A stretch of 64,000 nt of DNA. Origin: Streptomyces endocoffeicus. Its GTDB lineage: Bacteria; Actinomycetota; Actinomycetes; Streptomycetales; Streptomycetaceae. How positions within the stretch are numbered: position 1 is the stretch's first letter; every line of letters starts with the position of its first letter. Where the stretch lies: assembly GCF_016741935.1 (NCBI RefSeq), contig NZ_JAERRG010000009.1, forward strand, positions 310,001-374,000. Direction: 5' to 3'. Both the position numbers and the translations under genes were made by a program. The notes under the pieces were generated by a model. The model was not told where the DNA came from. It made no database searches and worked only from the letters and a program-made list of their open reading frames with translations. Shown one piece after another: positions 25,020 through 34,030 of the stretch.

Positions 25020-25678
25020 TGGGCCGCCTCCCTGTCCTGCTCACTCGCGCGCCAGTACGGGTCGATCGCGGCCCGCGCGCGGGCCACGGGCCCTTCTACC
25101 CAGGTGGACAGGTACATCTGGACCGTGGCGTCCTTGCGGAGCTGAGGGGAGACCTCACAGTTCACGTCGTCCGGATCCAGGAACTCCCTCAGCTGTTCCA
25201 GGGCGTCCCTCAGCTCCGCCGCGATCGGGGTCAGCTTCCGGACCCCCAGCGGCTGGATCTTCGGGAAGCCCTTGCGCTCCGGCGCGATGAAGTACCCGTC
25301 TTCCTCCCAGCTGGGGTCCCAGCACTTCAGCACGGAGTGCCCGGCCGACCGGCCGTACACCAGCGTGTAGCCGGGGTGGTCCTTCGTCTGGGGGCATGAT
25401 CTGAAGGCGTCACAGCGTTCGTGGGTGCTCCAGCTCAGCGGCGGAGTCGGCCTTCTCCCTGTTACGGGGGCTGCCTTTCTGCGCCCCTCCCTCCATGGGG
25501 GCAGCGCAGCGGGTGAGCAGCTGCTCGTCGAAGGGGGCGGTCTCCGGGACGAGCACGCTGAATCGCGGCCGCCCGGCGCCGGGCTCGCGCAGCATCCTGG
25601 AGGAGAACTCGTGCGTTGGCCGGAGTCTTTGGTCTCATACTGCGGTTGCTGGGCCGCGGCTATGTATTTGTGGGTCAT
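25016..25678 (-). pseudogene. Hypothetical protein with two compensating frameshifts
   Basis: ATG 25676-25678 overlaps the VRR-NUC stop (ATGA). The first ~19 residues (THKYIAAAQQPQYETKDS) and the last ~130 (KDHPGYTLVYGRSAGHSVLK, then DGYFIAPERKGFPKIQPLG) share a frame, but the middle is Pro/Ser/Arg junk there while the next frame reads LREPGAGRPRFSVLVPETAP and AAPMEGGAQKGSPRNREKAD. Indels near 25615 and 25420 cancel out, so the ORF stays open with a scrambled middle. True length ~220 aa. Cysteines near CDAFRSCPQ. Confidence 0.55.
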
Positions 25679-25989
25679 GGTGCTGCTCTCTGTGGGTCGG
25701 ATGAGGTCTTGAGGAGGTTCGCGATGAAGGCGTCGACGCTCGGCTTGTCGTCGACGACGTGAACCTCGGCCCCGTGGCGGCGCAGCTTGGCGTGCGTGCG
25801 CTGCTGCAGCTTCCGCAGCCGGCCGCCGGGGCGTTTGACCTCGACGAATACGGCGCCGCGGGGGGCCACGACGATCCGGTCGGGCACTCCCCCGCGTGCC
25901 GGCGAGACGAACTTCAGGCACAAGAAGCCGTTCGCCCGGCACTGGGTCAGGAGGTAGTCCTCGACGACGCCTTCGGGCGTGCGAGCCAT
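25675..25989 (-). CDS. VRR-NUC domain nuclease, 104 aa
   Basis: PD-(D/E)xK nuclease of the VRR-NUC family found in phage and plasmid replication modules. Visible signature: SPEGVVEDYLLTQC-like N-terminal helix, then GGVPDRIVVAPRGAVFVEVK, giving the PD...(E/D)xK core (D37; E50-V-K52), and a helical tail (KLQQRTHAKLRRHGAEVHVV). Normal length for the stand-alone form. Stop and start overlap neighbours by 1-4 nt. Would cut branched or flapped DNA during replication. Confidence 0.85.
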   Translation of the reverse strand: MARTPEGVVEDYLLTQCRANGFLCLKFVSPARGGVPDRIVVAPRGAVFVEVKRPGGRLRKLQQRTHAKLRRHGAEVHVVDDKPSVDAFIANLLKTSSDPQRAAP

Positions 25990-26492
25990 CAGCGGTGCGC
26001 CTCTTCGCCCGAGGGAGCCGCCGGCGCGCCGTACCTCAGCTCACCGGGCTCGACGAGGCGGAAGCCGGTGGAATGCTTGGTCGCGTAGGACCGGAACCCG
26101 ATGCGATCGGCTTCGGCGGCCAGCGTCTCGCGCCAGCCGGCCGGCGGCGGGTAGTCGGCATCCTCGCCGTCGGCCCGGTAGAAGAGCCACGGTTCCGTGC
26201 GGGGCCCGACGACGCGGAACTCGATCCTGAGGCGCTCCGCATCAGCGATTAGCGTGTCCAGGGCAATGGACAGCCCGCTGCGAATCTTCGCGTCGCGTAC
26301 CGGGCTCCGGGTGTACAGCGTGCCCTCGATGGCAATCTGCCCCGTGTCTGGGTCGTTGTTGGCGATTCCCTCGTCCTGGTAGCCGAGCTTGGCGTGCCAA
26401 CCGCTGTAGGGCTCGTCGTTGATGCGTCCGGCGAGGGGGCTGTAGGTGACGGTGATTCCGGTGGACCAGTACCGGCCCGACTTGCTGATCAT
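25989..26492 (-). CDS. Hypothetical protein, 167 aa
   Basis: ATG 26490-26492 with GGAGACA upstream and overlapping the 41-aa gene stop; its own stop overlaps the VRR-NUC ATG (TGATG). Contains SGRYWSTGITVTYSPLAGRI, then IEGTLYTRSPVRDAKIRSGL. Mixed alpha/beta, soluble. Intact gene in the replication operon; function unknown. Confidence 0.7.
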   Translation of the reverse strand: MISKSGRYWSTGITVTYSPLAGRINDEPYSGWHAKLGYQDEGIANNDPDTGQIAIEGTLYTRSPVRDAKIRSGLSIALDTLIADAERLRIEFRVVGPRTEPWLFYRADGEDADYPPPAGWRETLAAEADRIGFRSYATKHSTGFRLVEPGELRYGAPAAPSGEEAHR

Positions 26493-26614
26493 GCGGGTGT
26501 CTCCTCGTACGGAGTGTCGGTGGTTTGTGCGGCGCGGATCTCGTCGGCGGTGGCGGTGAGGCCGGTGCAGGCGATGGACTCGCGGAGCTGGGTGATGCGG
26601 GCGGTACGGGTCAT
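26489..26614 (-). CDS. Small protein, 41 aa
   Basis: ATG 26612-26614 and a stop overlapping the next ATG (ATGA). Sequence TRTARITQLRESIACTGLTA then DEIRAAQTTDTP. Short helical peptide with good codon bias, lying between polymerase and the 167-aa gene. Confidence 0.5.
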   Translation of the reverse strand: MTRTARITQLRESIACTGLTATADEIRAAQTTDTPYEETPA

Positions 26615-26652
26615 GGCTGGTCCGTTCTCGGGGTGGTGCGTGGGCGGGACTG

Positions 26653-29600
26653 TCAGGCGGCGTTCTTCCAGTTCTTGGTGAACGTCTCGTCGAGCATCCG
26701 GGTGTAGATGTCGAGGTCGAGCACCCCGATGACCTGCTCAACTCGGGCGGTCGGCAGCGTCCGAAGGTCGTCGTTGACGACGACCACCGACCAGCACGGG
26801 TCGATGCCGTTGATCCGGCGGATCACGACGTCCTGGTCATCGGGCAGCAGCGTGAGGCCGTCGGAGGTGCTGGCCTCGCTGCGGTTCTTCGCCCACCCGT
26901 GGTGGCGCAGGATCTCCAGCGCGACCGGGTCACGTCGCACCCCGGCGCTGCCGGACTCGCGCCGCTTGCTCTGGCTGGCCGGGTTCACTTTCCATGCGCC
27001 GGCGTTGTGCAGGCTCACGGCACCATCAGTACCGTCGTGGACGATGAAGACCCGGTTGACCATCTGCAGGGCCCGCGGGTTCACCAGCTGCACATCGGCG
27101 TCCTCGTTGTCGTCACGGTCGGGCCCGGCGCTGACCGGGTCGGCGGCGAACGGGTAGGTGATTGATCCACGCGAGGCGGCGAGGACGTTCTGGAACAGCA
27201 GCAGCGTCCGCACGGGATCGGCCGGGTCGATCGCCTCCTCGATCATCTTCCGGCCCAGTACGGGATCGAACGGCTCGGCGAGAGCCTCCTCTCCCCTGCT
27301 GGCGACGGCCTGCAGGTAGCGGGCCAGGGCGAAGTCGACCACGGCCGGGTGGGCCAGCGACTTCGTCGGGGTAGGACCAGCGTGGCAGGCCAGCGTCCCG
27401 CCGGAGGCGGTGATGATCGGGCTGTCGGCGACGCTCCGGTCCTCACTGGGCGACTCCAGCTCGAGCCGGTTGTTCGAGTCCTTGCTGATGAGGAACATCA
27501 GCTCCGGTTCGATGTCGATGCCGATGGCGGCCTGCTGCTCGGCGAGCACCTGGTTGTTGGTCGTCTCATCGAAGCCGTTCTCGCCGCCGACGACGGAGTA
27601 GAGGCCGTCGGTGTTCGTCGAGATGATCCGCGCGCCGGCCAGCGTCTGGGCCTGCCCGATCCGCCAGCTGAACAGCTGGCCGATGATCCGCATCGAGATG
27701 GTGCGGTTGTTCATCCTGATCGGGGTCCGGTGCGCGGCGTCAGCAGCTCCAGAGGCCGAGTTGAGGATCAGCTTCGTGCCGTTGCGCAAGGTCGTGAGCC
27801 GGGCCTTCTCCTCGGCGGAGATCCCCGGCTTCTTCATCTCGAAGCCCAGGCGCTCCTTCTCGAAGAAGATCGTCGTGTAGCGGTCCTCGCCCAGCTCGGG
27901 ATTGTAGAACGCCCTCATGTTGCGCAGCAGGTTCGGGTAGTAGCTCGTGAAGTCCTCGTGGATGACGAGGCCTGCCGAGGTCCGTGCGAACTTCGGGTGC
28001 AGCTTGGTGGATTTGTCGTCCTTCGCAGTGAACAGCGCGGGGGCCTTCCTCGCCGGCGCATCGCGATAGACGGCCTTGACCGCCGAGGTGACGGCCAGGA
28101 CTACCTTGCCGTCGAGCACGGTTCCGTCCGCCAGGCGCACGTGCATCGCCTCGGTGTCCGGGCGCTGAGTGTCCAGCAGCTGGGCCGGATCCGGCACTTG
28201 GGCCTGCGCACGCGCGAGCTGCTCGGCCTGGCCCGGGTCGTCCTTCTTCGGCTTGCGGTACTTCACCTTTTTCGGGTCCGAGCCCAGCAGCACGAGCCGC
28301 TTGTCGATGGCCGTGCCGTCGGGCAGTGCGAGCAGGTTGTGCTGGCGCTTGGCCTCGGCGACAAAGTCCTTCGCGTCCGGGTAGAAGAGCTTGGCGAGGC
28401 CGATCATGGCTGCCTGCTCTCGGTGCTCGAAGAAGTCGGCGTCGAAGACTGTCATGTCTGCCTCGGCTCCGTGGATGCCGCCTGTGCTGAACGTGGCGAA
28501 GCACGACGACGGAGAGGCGTCACGGTGGAAGTAGGACACGTTGTTCGGTGTCTTCGGCAGCTCGCGCAAGGACTTGGCCGGGAGGCTGAACAGGTCGCGG
28601 TACTCCTCGGAGTCGTTGAAGTTCTGCCCCTCGATCGAGCGGTAGTAGTTGACGACCTGCATGAACTGGCGGTGCGCCTTCGCCTGTGCCGGCGTCGCGG
28701 CTGGGTCCTTGGCAGGGTCGGGGGCCACGTTGTCCTCGAAGAAGCGCACGCACTCGTCGAGCACGTTGACCTGGGAGATGCCCTGATCCTCGGCCACCTC
28801 CTTGGCCGGATAGAGGAACGACACGGCCTCTATGTCGCTCAGCGAGGTGTACGGCGCGAGGATGCGGCCGACGAACTTCGCCGAGGACGAGTCGATGGTC
28901 AGGCGGTCCCGGCGCACCGAGCCGTTCTTGGCGTAGACGGTCTCGGAGTACTGCGCCAGGAGACCGGCCTTGAGGTCGAAGTTGCTGGCGTAGGCCGGGT
29001 GCTGGAAGAGCTGGGCCAGGCCCAGGCAGTCGGAGACGTTGTAGGCCAGCAGCTCGTAGAGATCCTCGATCGCGGCGATCGAGGTGTCGTGGCTGAGCTT
29101 TTCGGACTCCTTGATCTGGCGGCCGAGCGTCCCGAGCAGGCGCTTGAGGCTCACCTTGGTCTGCAGCTCGTTGAGACGGGCGACATCCAGATGCCGACCC
29201 GAGTGCATCATGGCGCGGCGGATCTTGGCGGCCGGGCCGTCCCAGCCGAGATAGCCGGGCATGTACTGGATGTGCTCGTTGAACAGCTTGTCGTTGTGCT
29301 CGCGCATCTCGCGTGCCGTAGTCGGCTGGACAAGACGGCCGGAGTGCGGAGCCGGGAAGGTCTCCATCAGGTACAGCGCGAGCATGGTCATGTCGTAGTT
29401 CAGCGAGTTGTACCCGGCCAGGAACGGGTGCCTCAGCGGGTCGTACTCGGGATCCGTGTCGCAGACCGGGCGCAGGCTCGCCGGATAGGACGAGACCTCG
29501 CCGCGGTCGTTGACCTGGTCCGCGTTCGAGAGGCCCATCAGCTCGGCGAGGCGGAGGTTGCCCCGCTCGCCGCGCAGGTTCCACAGCTGGACGCTCACCG

Positions 29601-29826
29601 CGGGCAGGCCCGGGTTGGAGCGCACCACGGCTTCATAGAGCGCCTGCGGGTCCACGGCGTCGGAGAGCTGCTGGTCGTCGGCGAGGAAGAAGATCTCCAG
29701 GTCGTCGACGGCTCTGCCGGGCCGCGGGGTGTAAGCGCACAGGGTGAAGACGTCCGGCAACGACTCGATGTCGTAGAAGGTGAAGCGCGCCTTCGAGGCC
29801 GTGACAGGTGTTCGCTGTGTGGTCAT
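26653..29826 (-). CDS. Family B DNA polymerase with proofreading exonuclease, 1057 aa
   Basis: Replicative polymerase of phage/plasmid type. Exonuclease motifs: Exo I FYDIE (D19, E21), Exo II NSLNYD (140-145), Exo III YNVSD (262-266). Polymerase motifs: A DFTSYYP (625-631), B KLILNSASG (685-693), C NTDG (738-741), where most family B enzymes have DTDS. A ~90-residue insert (530-600) lies before motif A. ATG 29824-29826 has AAAGGAG upstream. Intact over 3.2 kb. With the primase-helicase it would copy the element independently of host Pol III. Confidence 0.92.
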   Translation of the reverse strand: MTTQRTPVTASKARFTFYDIESLPDVFTLCAYTPRPGRAVDDLEIFFLADDQQLSDAVDPQALYEAVVRSNPGLPAVSVQLWNLRGERGNLRLAELMGLSNADQVNDRGEVSSYPASLRPVCDTDPEYDPLRHPFLAGYNSLNYDMTMLALYLMETFPAPHSGRLVQPTTAREMREHNDKLFNEHIQYMPGYLGWDGPAAKIRRAMMHSGRHLDVARLNELQTKVSLKRLLGTLGRQIKESEKLSHDTSIAAIEDLYELLAYNVSDCLGLAQLFQHPAYASNFDLKAGLLAQYSETVYAKNGSVRRDRLTIDSSSAKFVGRILAPYTSLSDIEAVSFLYPAKEVAEDQGISQVNVLDECVRFFEDNVAPDPAKDPAATPAQAKAHRQFMQVVNYYRSIEGQNFNDSEEYRDLFSLPAKSLRELPKTPNNVSYFHRDASPSSCFATFSTGGIHGAEADMTVFDADFFEHREQAAMIGLAKLFYPDAKDFVAEAKRQHNLLALPDGTAIDKRLVLLGSDPKKVKYRKPKKDDPGQAEQLARAQAQVPDPAQLLDTQRPDTEAMHVRLADGTVLDGKVVLAVTSAVKAVYRDAPARKAPALFTAKDDKSTKLHPKFARTSAGLVIHEDFTSYYPNLLRNMRAFYNPELGEDRYTTIFFEKERLGFEMKKPGISAEEKARLTTLRNGTKLILNSASGAADAAHRTPIRMNNRTISMRIIGQLFSWRIGQAQTLAGARIISTNTDGLYSVVGGENGFDETTNNQVLAEQQAAIGIDIEPELMFLISKDSNNRLELESPSEDRSVADSPIITASGGTLACHAGPTPTKSLAHPAVVDFALARYLQAVASRGEEALAEPFDPVLGRKMIEEAIDPADPVRTLLLFQNVLAASRGSITYPFAADPVSAGPDRDDNEDADVQLVNPRALQMVNRVFIVHDGTDGAVSLHNAGAWKVNPASQSKRRESGSAGVRRDPVALEILRHHGWAKNRSEASTSDGLTLLPDDQDVVIRRINGIDPCWSVVVVNDDLRTLPTARVEQVIGVLDLDIYTRMLDETFTKNWKNAA

Positions 29827-29948
29827 GATGGGGATCTCCTTTCGCCGGTCCGACCATCACGGCCGGTGTCTGGGGAAGAGACGCGCGTAGCCTCAGAGGG
29901 AGTCGTGAGGAGAGCGCCGGCGCGGGGCATCCATGCGCCGGGACTCAC

Positions 29949-30121
29949 TCATGAGCCAGCCTTCTCCACGGGGTCTGCCGTGATCTGCGAGCGGTCGATG
30001 AGGTTGGTGATCCGCTGTTCGCGCGCGACGTCGGGCATCGCCGTGATCAGGCGGCCCAGCCGCAGGCGAGTTCGAGTACGGCCTGGGTGAGTTCGCCGAG
30101 TGCGCCAGCAGTTTTGGTCAT
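29949..30121 (-). pseudogene. Small protein with one frameshift
   Basis: ATG 30119-30121, seven bases after the primase stop. Reads TKTAGALGELTQAVLELA, then after a shift near 30060 GRLITAMPDVAREQRITNLI and DRSQITADPVEKAGS to TGA 29949-29951. Joined ~56 aa, helical. A further 19-codon frame (MSESRRMDAPRRR) follows with an ATGA overlap. Confidence 0.45.
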
Positions 30122-30128
30122 GGGTGCA

Positions 30129-31970
30129 TCAGTCCTGTTCGTCGGCGGAATCGTCGACCGGGGCGGGCGCGCCCGCCTGCCGGAGCAGTCCGCGGTAGCT
30201 GGCCTGCAGCGTCGGCTGGGATTTCTTCTTCGGGTCGCTGCCGGTGTAGCTCGCGTGCATCCACTTCTTCAGCTCGTACTCGGCGATGAGCGGCTCGGGT
30301 TCGCTCATCATCTGGCCGGGGCGGATCTTGCGGTTCTTGTCCGGGCAGTGCCACAGGGCATCCGGCCGGACGATCGCCACGAGGTCGGTGATGAACTGCC
30401 TGTTGCTCACCGGGTAACCCGACGGCGAGATGTCAGCGAACCAGGATTTGTACAGGTCATAGAGGAACGTGAACGGCACCAGGTCCCAGACCAGCCGACC
30501 GCGGAACTCTTGCCAGAAGTCGCGCACGGGGTCGTTGAACTCCTTGTACTCGGCCAGGACCACCTTGGTCCCCACAGGCTCGGAGAGCACGTAGTAGTCC
30601 CCCGGGGAGGACGCGCCGGCACGGTTGATCGCGTACCAGAAGACGTACTCCAAAACCTCACGGCGCTGGAGGTAGTCGTCCCTGATGTACATCTTCTCGA
30701 CTCCCTCGAAGGTCTTGGTGAAGGGCACGAAAAGCTGCCGGCGGTAGAACGAGTTGGACTTGTCCTTCACGCGTGGGAACTCGTTCAGACACTGGACCAT
30801 GAAGCCGAAGAACTGGTAGGCGATCGGTATCCGGTGCTTGCGGTTGATCATGAAGACGTCGTTCATCACGATCGACTTCAGGTTGGCCGCCTTGTCAACG
30901 AAGGTGCCGACGTCGTTCTCGTCGACGATGATCGCGTTGGCGCGCACCAGCGGTTCGAGCGCGAAGTCCTTGCCAAAGTCCGAGAGCGGAATCGAGGTGT
31001 GCGCGCCGCTGCCGACGAGGTTGCGCATGAGCGCGCAGAGCGTGCCCTTACCGTTGTTGCCCTCCACCGAGTAGAACCAGGCGGTCTTGCGCCAGCGCAC
31101 ATACGGCCGGATGATCGCGCCGATAATCTCCCAGATCAGGTCGGCGAAGCCTTCGTCACCGGGCTGGTCGAAGAGTTCCTCGATCCAGGCGACGACTTCC
31201 CAATCTCCGTCCTCGGGGTGCGTGATGACCTGCTGTGGAGCGTCCTTCACGTAGTCGACGTTGTTCTTGGTCAGCAGCACGATGGCGGGGTCGAAGGGGT
31301 GGACCTGCTTGGGCTCGAAGTGGAAGTTCTTGCCGAAGATCGTGACATCCAGCGGCTCAGTACCGTAGAAGACGATGCCGTTGCGCGCGGCGATGAAGTC
31401 GCGGTTCGTGCTCTGGTGCCGACGCGGGCTGTCTTCGCGCAGGACGGCCAGGACCTCGTCGAACTCCTTGAGGCGCAGTTGGGTGTTGTACATGCGTGCC
31501 GTGGTGCGGATGTCGTCCTCACTGGTGGTGTACGTCCCACGCGCGCGCCCCGTGGGCTGGTACATCGCCAGCAGGTCGTACTCACGGTCGGTGTTCTTGG
31601 CGCTTGGCGCGATGCGGATGACATGGTGCAGACGCACGAGGATCTGCGCGATCTGCCAGTACGTCAGATATCTCGGCAGGGGGTACTTCTCGGCGGCCAC
31701 GGCCGCTTTCGAGTTCTCGGCCTTGATGACGCCGCCCATGATCGCCAGCAGCTCCTTCTCCAGCACGCGAGGCGTCGGAGGATCGGTCGGGTCGATCTGG
31801 TCGAGGTAGGCGGCGGTGACGTAGGTGACGATCTCGTTCTGCGGAGCCATGTCGTCGCGGTTCGAGAAGTACCCCATGACGCTGGCCAGGACGTCGGCGA
31901 CGGGGTTGGTGCGCGGTCCGGCGCTGGAACCGGCGGCAGGTACGGATGCGAGGGCATCAGGAGGCGTCAT
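30129..31970 (-). CDS. SF3 helicase / primase-helicase, 613 aa
   Basis: Replication initiator-type ATPase of the phage/plasmid D5/P4-like superfamily 3. Walker A GNNGKGT at 304-310, Walker B ANAIIVDEND at 344-353, and an SF3 motif C-like region FFGFMVQCLNEFP with a sensor Asn. Residues 1-280 would hold a primase-like or D5_N region (YDLLAMYQ, NGIVFYGTEPLDV) but no clear primase catalytic triad was identified. ATG 31968-31970. It faces the repeat-rich 32.4-32.9 kb region, and a promoter is visible upstream. Likely the melting helicase for the origin. Confidence 0.85.
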   Translation of the reverse strand: MTPPDALASVPAAGSSAGPRTNPVADVLASVMGYFSNRDDMAPQNEIVTYVTAAYLDQIDPTDPPTPRVLEKELLAIMGGVIKAENSKAAVAAEKYPLPRYLTYWQIAQILVRLHHVIRIAPSAKNTDREYDLLAMYQPTGRARGTYTTSEDDIRTTARMYNTQLRLKEFDEVLAVLREDSPRRHQSTNRDFIAARNGIVFYGTEPLDVTIFGKNFHFEPKQVHPFDPAIVLLTKNNVDYVKDAPQQVITHPEDGDWEVVAWIEELFDQPGDEGFADLIWEIIGAIIRPYVRWRKTAWFYSVEGNNGKGTLCALMRNLVGSGAHTSIPLSDFGKDFALEPLVRANAIIVDENDVGTFVDKAANLKSIVMNDVFMINRKHRIPIAYQFFGFMVQCLNEFPRVKDKSNSFYRRQLFVPFTKTFEGVEKMYIRDDYLQRREVLEYVFWYAINRAGASSPGDYYVLSEPVGTKVVLAEYKEFNDPVRDFWQEFRGRLVWDLVPFTFLYDLYKSWFADISPSGYPVSNRQFITDLVAIVRPDALWHCPDKNRKIRPGQMMSEPEPLIAEYELKKWMHASYTGSDPKKKSQPTLQASYRGLLRQAGAPAPVDDSADEQD

Positions 31971-32057
31971 GTTGCTGCTTTCTCGATCGTGATCGAGTTC
32001 CTGCCGGCGATGAGTGGGAAGCCGATTGGACTCGTAATCGAATGAAACGCGATCTTG

Positions 32058-32087
32058 ACCCTACGTCATCCGAATACCCTTTTGCAA
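32058..32087 (-). promoter_or_regulatory. Sigma-70-like promoter for the replication operon
   Basis: On the minus strand TTGCAA (-35), 18-nt spacer, TAGGGT (-10), about 90 nt upstream of the primase-helicase ATG. Only sequence similarity supports it. Confidence 0.4.
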
Positions 32088-32418
32088 CGATCGAGTCACC
32101 AGTCGACAAGAGAGTCAACTGAGGGACTGGATGGCACTCAATGGGGGACCGAGAGGGCCGCCAACAGAAACTGGAGAGGGCGCACGCGACTGCCACGGCC
32201 ATGCCACACGCGTCGCGATCCTGGATGAGATGTGAGAACCGGCGACTCCGTCGAGCGCATGCCCCACGGAGTCGCCGGCTTCCCGTGCCCGACCACACAC
32301 CCGCGGGCGGCGTGAGCCGCCCGGCCTGCGGTCGAGGTTCGGAGGAGTTCTTCTGACCGGTCGAGCCAGCCGCCACCAGAGCATCGACTGGACGCTCTCC
32401 AGGAGGACCTGAGAGTCA

Positions 32419-32437
32419 CATACCCCCTAGGGGTATG
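32419..32437. repeat. Inverted repeat CATACCCC-CTA-GGGGTATG
   Basis: 8-bp perfect arms around a 3-nt spacer, directly preceding the iteron cluster. Likely a protein-binding or structural element of the origin. Confidence 0.6.
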
Positions 32438-32445
32438 AGAGGCGT

Positions 32446-32879
32446 GTACCACTTGACGTGGTACACCTGTTTCCCCAGGTCAGAGCGAGAATTCCGGGAG
32501 TTCAAGAGCAGGCTGTACCACGTAGAATTTTCCACGTGGTACAGGTGTTTTCCCAGGTCAGGCAGGGTTTATATACCCCCTGTACCACCTATACCAGGAA
32601 ATAGAGACTAGATACACGCGCAGGGGGGATGAGAGAGCAGACTGGCGAGCCGGGGCTGAAGCCGCCTGGATCGCTCCCGACTGCGTCCTCTTATGTAAAC
32701 GGTCAAAAAAACGTGGTGCTCGTGGTACATCGACGGGAAACGCTCGTTGAACAGGCAAAACGTCGTACCACGTCGGCGCTCCCACGTGGTACACCCGATG
32801 CGGGAAAGAGCCTCACGGTACAGGTGTCTGCCCAGGTCAGACGCGGTTTTCAGGGCTGTACCATGTCTCGTGGTACAGC
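32446..32879. repeat. Iteron cluster, candidate origin of replication
   Basis: Boxes GTACCAC and GTGGTAC occur as inverted pairs at 32446-32464, 32515-32542, 32765-32792 and 32858-32876 (slightly diverged), with single boxes at 32582 and 32711-32728. A second unit, (A)GGTGTTTTCCCAGGTCAG-like, occurs in direct orientation at 32465-32483, 32543-32561 and 32822-32840. An AT-rich patch (TTTATATA) lies at 32568-32575. No gene overlaps. Placement beside the primase-helicase operon supports an origin; operator sites for an unidentified repressor are the alternative. Confidence 0.65.
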
Positions 32880-33182
32880 TGGCAGCTCGATGCGCTCCCC
32901 TGGCGACCAAGCCGAGGCGGACTTCCGCGCCGAGCCGCCATGCCGGCCGAGCCCCAACGGGACTGGAAGCCGCACGGAACATCCCTCGGCGTCCCGAGGC
33001 TCACAGAAGGCCCCTGACGCGGCCTCCGGACGCGAGTTAGGACTTTGTCCGAGTCGTTCATTCATGAGGATCCACTCGATGCGTGAGGGAATCGGACTGG
33101 CTTTCGCTGGTCATTGCGAGTGATCCACGATAGCTGCTACCGTTGAGGCCAGGTGATCGATGTTGCACTGGAACGTGAGAAC

Positions 33183-33231
33183 AGAGAGGCCGGAGAGCAT
33201 CCCCGTGGGAAGGGAGCTCTCCGGCCTCTCT
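33183..33231 (-). terminator. Strong hairpin after the 33269 gene
   Basis: AGAGAGGCCGGAGAGC and GCTCTCCGGCCTCTCT form a perfect 16-bp stem with a 17-nt loop, 38 nt past the stop at 33269. It isolates the origin region from incoming transcription. Confidence 0.7.
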
Positions 33232-33268
33232 GCATGTGCTGATGAGTGCGAGGCGTGGATGGCGCGAA

Positions 33269-33682
33269 TCACCCAGGGGTGACCGTGGTCCAGCCTCGCT
33301 GGCATCCCGCATCGGGGGACTCGGGACTGCGGCTACGGGATCGCTCGTCTGCTTCGACGACGTAAAGGATCTCGTAGGAAATCGTGGTGTTGAGGTTGAG
33401 CCGGTTCCTGCTCTGGCTCTTCTTCATCGTGATCTTGCGGAAGCCGCGAACGTCCTCAGCGCGATCGAGGAACCGGCGCAGCCTCGCGCTCACGCGCTCA
33501 CAGGCCTGTTCGGCCGTGATGCCCATGTCGGAGACGACGAAGACGTGCGTGTGACCGCGATCGAAGGTGGGCTTCTCACCAGTGTCGAGGTCCAGACGGA
33601 TCTTCGCACGGCTGATGTCGAGCGCGTCTGGACGGACAAGCTTTCCTCGTGAGTCGTACGTGCAGGTGCTGACGATGGCCAT
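33269..33682 (-). CDS. Hypothetical protein, 137 aa
   Basis: ATG 33680-33682 with AGGAGAGG upstream; longer in-frame starts overlap the hairpin and are unlikely. Residues AIVSTCTYDSRGKLVRPDAL, then THVFVVSDMGITAEQACERV and a basic C-terminal half (KITMKKSQSRNRLNLNTT). Possibly a nucleic-acid-binding protein of the replication module. Family not recognised. Intact. Confidence 0.65.
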   Translation of the reverse strand: MAIVSTCTYDSRGKLVRPDALDISRAKIRLDLDTGEKPTFDRGHTHVFVVSDMGITAEQACERVSARLRRFLDRAEDVRGFRKITMKKSQSRNRLNLNTTISYEILYVVEADERSRSRSPESPDAGCQRGWTTVTPG

Positions 33683-33788
33683 GATGAGATCCTCTCCTCT
33701 CCTGATGAGTATGACCGAATGGTTGCTTTCAGTCACACCACCGGTGACCGGATCACCCCGGTCACCACGAGCATGCCCTCCGCACCAG

Positions 33789-33814
33789 TGACCTGGCGGC
33801 CTTTCAGCCGCCAG
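33789..33814. terminator. 10-bp hairpin, possible bidirectional terminator
   Basis: ACCTGGCGGC-CTTTCA-GCCGCCAGGT, a perfect stem in the gap between the CPBP protease and the 137-aa gene. No U-tract on either strand. The 33.84-34.03 kb remainder holds no convincing gene. Confidence 0.5.
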
Positions 33815-34030
33815 GTCCTGCAGGGAGGACACCATCGTTTTTCAGAAGAGGCTGAGTTACCTCGATCACTGCATCGCGGACTCGCCTCAACGACAAGAGC
33901 ACCGCACTCAAGCGACACGTAGGCAAGCAGTGCTTGTCGACCACCACGCCAAGCGCACACACAGCGGGGACATCATTCTCGCTCGCTTGGCACACTTTTT
34001 CTTCCGGCCAGGCTTCCGCAAACAGTCTCC

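Noticed and set aside
27349..30090. 913-codon plus-strand frame across the polymerase
   Set aside because: Antisense to a family B polymerase with all motifs; its composition is Val/Gly/Arg/Leu-biased as expected for a shadow.
30087..32045. 652-codon plus-strand frame across the primase-helicase
   Set aside because: Antisense shadow of the SF3 helicase, which has clear Walker motifs.
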